Shown piece by piece: positions 1 through 4,558 of a stretch of DNA of 9,886 nt. Numbering within the stretch: the stretch's first letter is position 1; each line of letters starts with the position of its first letter. The notes under the pieces were generated by a model, which was given only the letters and a program-made list of their open reading frames with translations, was not told the origin of the DNA and did not search any database. The translations under genes and the position numbers were made by a program. The DNA lies in NCBI GenBank assembly GCA_001773295.1, contig MEWG01000048.1:1-9886 (forward strand), read 5' to 3'. The stretch comes from a candidate division WWE3 bacterium RIFOXYD1_FULL_39_9 (lineage in GTDB: Bacteria > Patescibacteriota > WWE3 > UBA101185 > UBA10185).

Positions 1-1
1 A

Positions 2-205
2 AAGCCTCAGTTGTCAGACCTTAGAGACTCGGGTTCCATCGAACAAGACGCCGACATAGTTATGTTTTTGTACAGACCGGTCGAAGAGGACCGACAAAAC
101 ATGAAACTAATTGTTGCCAAGCACAGAAACGGCCCGACAGGCGAGTTGGACATGTTCTTTAAGGGCGAATTTACCAGGTTTTATGAAATGGAAAAGCGCG
201 AATAG
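2..205 (+). CDS. dnaB: Replicative DNA helicase DnaB, C-terminal end (5' truncated by window)
   Basis: This is the last 67 codons of an open frame that enters from the left edge, so the start is outside the window. The visible part carries the highly recognisable DnaB C-terminal stretch SDLRDSGSIEQDADIV, followed by a hydrophobic strand (MFLYRP) and then IVAKHRNGPTGELDMFF and FTRF near the end. In DnaB these belong to the RecA-like ATPase domain of the hexameric helicase; the R-x-G-P-T-G segment lies late in that domain. The protein unwinds DNA at the replication fork. It ends with TAG, 59 nt before a tRNA-Leu on the same strand. The ATPase Walker motifs and the N-terminal primase-interacting domain cannot be seen. 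An intein is common in DnaB but cannot be judged here. The family assignment is secure. Confidence 0.93.
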   Translation, partial: KPQLSDLRDSGSIEQDADIVMFLYRPVEEDRQNMKLIVAKHRNGPTGELDMFFKGEFTRFYEMEKRE

Positions 206-224
206 TTAGTGTAATATAAGCACT

Positions 225-263
225 TGGCTGGGGTACTGGGATTCGAACCCCAATAGACGGGCA
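225..263 (-). pseudogene. Degenerate tRNA 3' end, tRNA-Gln-like remnant
   Basis: Read on the minus strand, this stretch ends in TACCCCA-G-CCA, preceded by a T-arm-like GGTTCGAATCCCAG. That is the layout of a tRNA 3' end: acceptor 3' strand, discriminator G, encoded CCA. The acceptor sequence and discriminator G match the usual bacterial tRNA-Gln. No matching 5' acceptor half (TGGGGTA on the minus strand) exists at higher coordinates, because the intact tRNA-Leu occupies that space. The T-stem also has a mismatch (TGGGG against CCCAG). It therefore looks like a broken tRNA or a leftover 3' end. It may also simply be a fortuitous or regulatory hairpin, since GGGG at 230-233 can pair with CCCC at 248-251. 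Confidence 0.5.
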
Positions 264-264
264 T

Positions 265-352
265 GCCGTGGTGGCGGAATGGCAGACGCGGAGGTCTCAA
301 AAACCTCTGGGGCGCAAGCTCCTTGAGAGTTCAAGTCTCTCCCACGGCACCA
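265..352 (+). tRNA. tRNA-Leu, anticodon CAA
   Basis: A complete class II tRNA. The acceptor stem GCCGTGG (265-271) pairs with CCACGGC (342-348), followed by discriminator A349 and encoded CCA (350-352). The anticodon stem GAGGT (291-295) pairs with ACCTC (303-307) around the loop CTCAAAA, giving anticodon CAA (298-300), which reads the Leu codon UUG. The long variable arm GGGGC/GCTCC (309-313/318-322, one G-U pair) has a GCAA tetraloop, and the T arm is GAGAG-TTCAAGT-CTCTC (325-341). The long variable arm and A73 fit tRNA-Leu. It lies 26 nt upstream of the efp start codon on the same strand, so the two may share a transcript. Confidence 0.96.
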
Positions 353-378
353 GAAAGTTCAGTTGATTAAGAAATGAT

Positions 379-930
379 ATGTTAGCAAACGACTTAAAAA
401 CAGGAATAATATTTAAAGAAAATGGCCAGCCCTTTTTGGTCATGAAATACGAGCACATTAAATCCGCTCGTGGTGGGGCAAATGTCAAAGTTAAAGCCAG
501 GCATCTTTTAACGGGTCAAGTTCTCGAAAAGAGCTACTTAGCCTCTGCCAAGATGGAAAGTGCAGACGTTCTGCGCAAAAATGCGCAATACCTTTATAAA
601 GATACTAACTATGTTTTCATGGATCCGGACACATTTGACCAAATAACCATGAATAGTGATGTTGTAGGAGATTCAGCAGTTTTTCTCAAAGAAGGCGAAA
701 GTGTACAGGTTATGTATTTTGAGGGCAATCCGGTTTCTATAGAGTTACCGATCACTATGATTTTTGAAATAACCTATACTGAACCCGGCTTTAAGGGCAA
801 CACCGTTTCGAACGTATACAAAGATGCGGTTTTAGATAACGGTGCTTCAATAAAAGTGCCAACCTTCGCTAAAATTGGAGATAAGATTAAGATCGATACT
901 AGATCCGGTACTTATATTTCAAAGGCGTAA
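379..930 (+). CDS. efp: Translation elongation factor P
   Basis: EF-P binds between the ribosomal P and E sites and helps peptide-bond formation at polyproline stretches. The 183-residue product has the usual full length and three-domain order: an N-terminal KOW-like barrel (about 1-60), the OB domain II (about 63-125) and the C-terminal OB domain III (about 126-183) ending in the typical VPTFAKIGDKIKIDTRSGTY. The tip loop, KPGKG in E. coli around modified Lys34, reads KSARG here (residues 28-32). The tip residue is therefore Arg31 and the preceding Pro-Gly is Ser-Ala. An Arg tip rules out EpmA-type lysylation of this residue, and whether it is modified at all is unknown. The start ATG is 26 nt after tRNA-Leu and has no clear Shine-Dalgarno sequence. 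The next gene begins 7 nt after its stop. Confidence 0.95.
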   Translation: MLANDLKTGIIFKENGQPFLVMKYEHIKSARGGANVKVKARHLLTGQVLEKSYLASAKMESADVLRKNAQYLYKDTNYVFMDPDTFDQITMNSDVVGDSAVFLKEGESVQVMYFEGNPVSIELPITMIFEITYTEPGFKGNTVSNVYKDAVLDNGASIKVPTFAKIGDKIKIDTRSGTYISKA

Positions 931-937
931 GCATCAA

Positions 938-1942
938 ATGCTACTTCCACCCCAAATTTATATCGGCTCCACGACAATAAATACAATGTGGTTTTTTATA
1001 GCAATGGGGGCGTTGTTTTATATGTTTACCGTTTGGTACGAAGGTAAAAAGGATGGTTTTGATACCGATAGGGTATTTGATTTGATCTTCATTTCAATAG
1101 TCGTAGCTATTTTATCTGTTATTTTCACAAATTACTGGTTTCAAAGACTTCAGATTGTTGCGTATACCTCAGTTCTATTAAAACTTGACGCCACTGCATT
1201 TGCGGTAACTTTGGCGTCGCTTGTTTCATTAGGCATTTTTACCTACTTTATCAGGAAGTGGAAATGGTCCATATACCGTGTTATGGACGACTTTTCGATG
1301 GGAATAAATTTTTTATTAATTTTTGCGGCAACAGGAAGGCTTCTGGTTTTTGGTGAACTGAAGCAGATAGCGGTAATAACTTGTCTTTTACTCTTGTACA
1401 CTAGATTTCTAAGATTCAGGGGTTACAGGTTCCCTTCGGGCTACGTATTTACCTCGTTTTTGTACACAACTGCGCTGTGTTTGCTTGTTTTCTTTAGGGT
1501 CTCAGGTTATTTGCTATTCTTTTTAGTGTTGGTTACAATTGGGACAGCCAATTTATATTTTAGAAGGAAAAGAAGCATGATTAAAAGCTCATTACCATTG
1601 GATTTTTTGAACTTAATAAAAGGAAAATTAACTACCAAAGATAAAGAATTAAAGAATCAACAGGAATTACTAAAAGAAGAAGACGCGTACCTTCAGGAAG
1701 GTCGCGCCGAGGGTAACTCAGAAATAATAGACGAGGCGATACTTGAGGATTCTCAAAAAGAAATTACAGATGTAAAAATGAATGCTGTTAGGTCAATGAG
1801 ACTGCAAGTTAGAAAGGCACTGGCATTTTTAAAACTTGGTAGATATGGAATTTGCGAAGTTTGCGGGCAACCAATCGATAAAGCAAGATTGGAGTTCTAT
1901 CCTGAAGCAACTAAGTGTGTAGAGTGTGCTGGAAAACAATAG
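938..1942 (+). CDS. Lgt-like membrane protein fused to a C-terminal DksA/TraR zinc finger
   Basis: A 334-residue product in three parts. Residues about 12-208 form a polytopic membrane region with the layout of prolipoprotein diacylglyceryl transferase (Lgt): IYIGSTTINTMWFF near the start, an E-G-K-K-x-G-x-D-x-D loop at 35-44, a G-R pair at 133-134 with Glu140 at the position of the Lgt GRxGNF..E signature, and PSGYVF at 166-171. The catalytic His of the Lgt FHGG motif is not present (TAFAVTL, residues 86-92), nor is the signature Asn, so Lgt activity is doubtful. Residues about 225-300 are charged and probably coiled-coil. Residues 306-330 form a C-x2-C-x17-C-x2-C finger (C306, C309, C327, C330) in a YGICEVCGQPI context typical of DksA/TraR proteins, which act on RNA polymerase. 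I chose ATG 938 because the longer frame from 875 runs back into efp. An LspA-like gene follows. Confidence 0.8.
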   Translation: MLLPPQIYIGSTTINTMWFFIAMGALFYMFTVWYEGKKDGFDTDRVFDLIFISIVVAILSVIFTNYWFQRLQIVAYTSVLLKLDATAFAVTLASLVSLGIFTYFIRKWKWSIYRVMDDFSMGINFLLIFAATGRLLVFGELKQIAVITCLLLLYTRFLRFRGYRFPSGYVFTSFLYTTALCLLVFFRVSGYLLFFLVLVTIGTANLYFRRKRSMIKSSLPLDFLNLIKGKLTTKDKELKNQQELLKEEDAYLQEGRAEGNSEIIDEAILEDSQKEITDVKMNAVRSMRLQVRKALAFLKLGRYGICEVCGQPIDKARLEFYPEATKCVECAGKQ

Positions 1943-1959
1943 GTTTATAAATTAATCAC

Positions 1960-2313
1960 GTGACCAACTGTGAGTATTTTCTAAGCAGTATTATTAATCC
2001 AAACTTATATATATCACTGGGAGGTTTATTACTCGCTGGTTTCGTTTGGGGATTTTGGCGTTATACATCCAAGATTGAATCACCGGCATCTATCGGCAAA
2101 AAGATTTCCTATTTGGGTGTTTTATTTGTAGTAGCAGGCGCTGTATTGAATCTAACTGAAAGGTTTAAGAGTGGTTGCGTAGGAGACCCGCTAAATTTTT
2201 TTGGATTGTTTTACTATAATATTAATGACCTATCGGTTACTTTTGGGTTATTATTGTTAATGATAGGTTTATATTACTTAAAAAGGGTTAAAAATTTTAA
2301 GGTGCAGAAATGA
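1960..2313 (+). CDS. Short signal peptidase II (LspA)-like membrane protein
   Basis: A 117-residue membrane protein starting with GTG; the only earlier in-frame codons before a stop (TAA at 1948) offer no standard start. It has three likely membrane segments (about 16-34, 49-65 and 91-107). The C-terminal half matches the LspA core: G-A-V-L-N-L-T-E-R at 60-68 (LspA: GNLIDR), then G-x-V-x-D with Asp76, then N-x-N-D with Asp90 before a last helix. Asp76 and Asp90 fall where the two catalytic aspartates of this lipoprotein signal peptidase lie. LspA is normally about 160 residues with four helices, so the first helix and its D-Q-x-S-K-like motif are missing, and the stretch between the aspartates is shorter than usual. 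It may be a minimal peptidase or an inactive relative. It follows the Lgt-like gene and overlaps the next start by 4 nt (ATGA). Confidence 0.68.
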   Translation: MTNCEYFLSSIINPNLYISLGGLLLAGFVWGFWRYTSKIESPASIGKKISYLGVLFVVAGAVLNLTERFKSGCVGDPLNFFGLFYYNINDLSVTFGLLLLMIGLYYLKRVKNFKVQK

Positions 2314-2690
2314 CAAAAAAGATACTTTTAGTAGAAGATAATGTTAATTTAAGTGATATGTACGCCGAAATACTGCGCGATGAGGGATATGAGGTTGTTA
2401 CAGTTGACGATGGTGTAGAGGCCGAGGAATTGATTAAAAACGAGTCCTGGGACTTACTTTTACTCGATATAATGTTGCCAAAATTAGACGGGATATCTAT
2501 TTTGACCGACATGGTTAAAGAAAATAAGATTAACGGACGCCCGGTAATAATCATCTCCAATGTAAATGAACAAGACCTAGTACAGCAATGCTTAAATCTC
2601 GGTGTAAAAGATTTTATGGTCAAGGCAGAAATCAGCCTTGATTTACTTCTTAAGAAAATTTCAGATTATTTAAGTAATGAACAACATTAA
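2310..2690 (+). CDS. Stand-alone response regulator receiver (REC) domain protein
   Basis: The 126 residues are a single CheY-like receiver domain with no output domain. The acidic pair is Glu9-Asp10 (LLVEDN), the phospho-acceptor Asp53 lies in LLLLDIMLP, the switch Ser83 in VIIISN and the conserved Lys105 in FMVKA. All residues needed for phosphorylation and switching are present. Such proteins act by protein-protein contact or as phosphorelay intermediates; no sensor kinase is encoded in this window. The start codon overlaps the stop of the LspA-like gene (ATGA), and the 3' end overlaps the pseudouridine synthase start by 14 nt. It is thus translationally coupled on both sides, which suggests a shared transcript. 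Its partner and output cannot be inferred from the sequence. Confidence 0.93.
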   Translation: MTKKILLVEDNVNLSDMYAEILRDEGYEVVTVDDGVEAEELIKNESWDLLLLDIMLPKLDGISILTDMVKENKINGRPVIIISNVNEQDLVQQCLNLGVKDFMVKAEISLDLLLKKISDYLSNEQH

Positions 2691-3384
2691 AGTTTTATAC
2701 GAAAACGAAAACCTTTTGGTTATCGATAAACCAAGTGGGGTAGTAGTAAATAGGGCAATTACACACTCTCTTGCAACCGTACAGGATTTTATTGAAGAGA
2801 ATATTGACTCTGAGGCTCAGCCGGCCGACGATGAGGTATCCGACTATCAGAGCAGGTCAGGTGTAGTCCATAGATTAGATAAAGACACTTCAGGAGCTTT
2901 GTTAGTTGCTAAAAATGTTAAGACTTTTGAGGCTCTGCAAAAACAGTTTAAGGATCGGACGATTAAAAAGGAGTATGTTGCCATTGCTATCGGTAAAATT
3001 ACGGACGAAAAAATTGAGATTAACGCTCCGATAGACAGGAATCCTAAAGAAAGGTTTAAATTTGCGGTTGTTGCCGGAGGAAAAGAATCTATCACTATAA
3101 TAGAGAAGTTATTTGAGCTCACACAAGGTGAGAACGTCTTTACAGCGTTGAAGGTCATGCCCTTATCGGGAAGGACGCATCAGATCAGGGTTCACTTAGC
3201 TGCGATCGGCCATCCCGTAGCCGGTGACCCGATTTATTCAACAAAAGCACAGTATGAAAAGTTAGCTCAGTATTATCCCAGAATGATGCTGCATTCAAGA
3301 TGTCTTGAGTTCGAAGATCAAAGTGATGGTGCTAGAAAAACAGTCTGTGCTCCTGTTCCTGACGAATTTGGCCCAAATTTCTGA
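2677..3384 (+). CDS. RluA-family pseudouridine synthase
   Basis: A 235-residue pseudouridine synthase that converts specific uridines in RNA, most often 23S rRNA, to pseudouridine. Motif I, with catalytic Asp68, reads VVHRLDKDTSGALLVAK. Upstream is the family hallmark LLVIDKPSGVVV (residues 13-24), and near residue 165 is GRTHQIRVHLAAIGHPVAGD. There is no N-terminal S4 RNA-binding domain, so the protein is shorter than RluC/RluD (over 300 residues) and closer in size to RluA. An acidic insert (EAQPADDEVSD) lies just before the catalytic motif. The target uridine cannot be decided from sequence. The start lies inside the 3' end of the receiver gene. RluD-type genes commonly follow lspA in other bacteria, in line with the LspA-like gene just upstream. 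Confidence 0.92.
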   Translation: MNNIKVLYENENLLVIDKPSGVVVNRAITHSLATVQDFIEENIDSEAQPADDEVSDYQSRSGVVHRLDKDTSGALLVAKNVKTFEALQKQFKDRTIKKEYVAIAIGKITDEKIEINAPIDRNPKERFKFAVVAGGKESITIIEKLFELTQGENVFTALKVMPLSGRTHQIRVHLAAIGHPVAGDPIYSTKAQYEKLAQYYPRMMLHSRCLEFEDQSDGARKTVCAPVPDEFGPNF

Positions 3385-3390
3385 TAGAAT
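3359..3390 (+). promoter_or_regulatory. Candidate extended -10 promoter for the LytR_C gene
   Basis: TGATAGAAT at 3382-3390 contains an extended -10 (TG-n) and TAGAAT, five of six matches to TATAAT. It ends 10 nt before the ATG at 3401, which would place transcription start at or within a few bases of the start codon. A CTGACG at 3359-3364 is a possible but poorly spaced -35 (20 nt). It overlaps the end of the pseudouridine synthase gene. This is a pattern match only. Confidence 0.4.
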
Positions 3391-3400
3391 TTCTTTGTAT

Positions 3401-4483
3401 ATGCCCAGAAAAACTGCCCAAAAACCCAAAATAAAACTAAGAAGGACGCGAAGGGCTTCGGGCAAAGTGCGTAACAACCCTCAAAAAAACAAGATACTTC
3501 AAATTTCAATAATATTCTTGATCTCTTTGACCGCTTTAGTTGCATACGGCGGCTACAAATTAATTGATAGAAGTTACGCGTCTGCGATGTCTTCATCATC
3601 CGAAGGTTATTCTATTAAAGACTTAGATGTTGTAACCGTGACCTACATCGTGGTCAACGATCTAGACGCGGATCCTGTAGTTATAGAAAAGCTTAAATAT
3701 GTTGTTATTGACAAGGAAAATAAACGTGTAAGTATTTTCCAGATTCCGATTGATATGCAGGTAGATGTACCGGGCAAGTTCGGGGTTGAGGAGATTTCCA
3801 AACTGTTTTCCCTAGCTGCGTTAGAGTCCGATGATACTTTAGAGTCGGGAGCGGCATACGTTCAAAAAGTAGTGTTTAATATCTTTGCATTTAAAACGGA
3901 TAAATATGTTGTTTCTGATAGTTCATTTGATCCGGCCTTAGAAAGTGTTCTTTTATCCGGTAATTTACTGGGGTTAGCCGGAGTAGACTTGTTGGCCAAT
4001 TTTTCAACGTCTGTGTATACAAACCTCAGCTTTGGGGATTTGTTAGATACGATTGGGTTTATGAACTCAGTTTCGTCCGATAGGGTAGAAATAAAGGAGT
4101 TGAGTTATGAGTATCAGCTTGGAAGCCAGGCGTTGGATAGTCAGTTCCAGGAGATGACCTCCGGATCAACAATTGGCGGCGAGGAGGAAAGTATTGCAGT
4201 TCTAAATGGTAGCAGTACCCCGGGGTTAGCCAGTTTTACTTCGAGGGTAATTAAGAACATAGGGGGACGCGTGGTTGCCATTAACAACTCTGACACCAGC
4301 TATGAAAAGAGCATTATAGTGGCCAAAAACCCGAATTCAGAGGCAGTACAGCAAATCTCAAGAGTATTCGGGATTACGAACATTAAAAGTAAAGAAGAAG
4401 GTGGAATTGAAGTAGGGGAGGGCGAGCTTTACCGCGCGGATATAGTGGTAATTCTCGGGTTTGACAGTAGGGAAATTTTGTAA
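3401..4483 (+). CDS. Membrane-anchored LCP-like protein with C-terminal LytR_C domain
   Basis: The 360-residue product begins with a strongly basic cytoplasmic tail (about 3-31), has one membrane helix (about 32-50, ISIIFLISLTALVAYGGY) and then an extracytoplasmic part. Residues about 77-240 resemble a LytR-CpsA-Psr (LCP) domain: a predicted strand, VVIDKENKRVSIFQIPIDMQVDV (residues 111-133) where LCP proteins have an IPRDT-type motif, and later a K-Y-V-V-type strand. The Arg of that motif is Ile here, so glycopolymer transferase activity is doubtful. Residues about 264-360 form a LytR_C domain, starting with SIAVLNGSSTPGLA and ending in ADIVVILGFDS. ATG 3401 was chosen over upstream starts, which would extend over 80 nt into the synthase gene and add a segment unlike the basic N-terminus. 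A role in envelope polymer assembly is inferred from family only. Confidence 0.72.
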   Translation: MPRKTAQKPKIKLRRTRRASGKVRNNPQKNKILQISIIFLISLTALVAYGGYKLIDRSYASAMSSSSEGYSIKDLDVVTVTYIVVNDLDADPVVIEKLKYVVIDKENKRVSIFQIPIDMQVDVPGKFGVEEISKLFSLAALESDDTLESGAAYVQKVVFNIFAFKTDKYVVSDSSFDPALESVLLSGNLLGLAGVDLLANFSTSVYTNLSFGDLLDTIGFMNSVSSDRVEIKELSYEYQLGSQALDSQFQEMTSGSTIGGEEESIAVLNGSSTPGLASFTSRVIKNIGGRVVAINNSDTSYEKSIIVAKNPNSEAVQQISRVFGITNIKSKEEGGIEVGEGELYRADIVVILGFDSREIL

Positions 4484-4514
4484 TAGTATTTCCCTAAGTA
4501 CTCTCTCCTTTCTA

Positions 4515-4539
4515 CCCCCGCCCCTAATTTGGGCGGGGG
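4515..4539 (+). terminator. Strong GC-rich hairpin, possible terminator without a T-tract
   Basis: CCCCCGCCC (4515-4523) pairs perfectly with GGGCGGGGG (4531-4539) around the 7-nt loop CTAATTT. It sits 31 nt after the stop of the LytR_C gene and 19 nt before the next ATG. Neither strand has a run of T directly after the stem, so intrinsic termination of the usual kind is uncertain. It may end the upstream transcript, act as an RNA stability element or be a structured boundary. Confidence 0.55.
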
Positions 4540-4542
4540 AAA

Positions 4543-4548
4543 TATATT
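4543..4548 (+). promoter_or_regulatory. Candidate -10 box for the TraD/HerA-like ATPase gene
   Basis: TATATT matches five of six bases of TATAAT and ends 10 nt before the ATG at 4559. It follows directly on the GC hairpin, so any -35 would fall inside the hairpin, where nothing convincing is seen. If used, the mRNA would be almost leaderless. Confidence 0.33.
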
Positions 4549-4558
4549 CCAAAACTAA

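Noticed and set aside
229..262. Possible tmRNA 5' end (GGGG...GGATTCGA on the plus strand)
   Set aside because: The resemblance is limited to a T-loop-like piece. No tag reading frame, pseudoknots or 3' partner follow, and tRNA-Leu begins at 265.
297..488. Minus-strand frame across tRNA-Leu and the start of efp
   Set aside because: It includes the tRNA and a conserved coding region on the other strand and has no recognisable protein features.
875..937. Longer start for the Lgt-like fusion, inside efp
   Set aside because: It would overlap the efp coding region by 56 nt and add residues that are a shadow of efp; ATG 938 gives an N-terminus typical of Lgt-like proteins.
3305..3400. Longer start for the LytR_C protein
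   Set aside because: It overlaps the conserved 3' part of the pseudouridine synthase by 80 nt; ATG 3401 has a -10-like box and gives a basic tail plus membrane helix.
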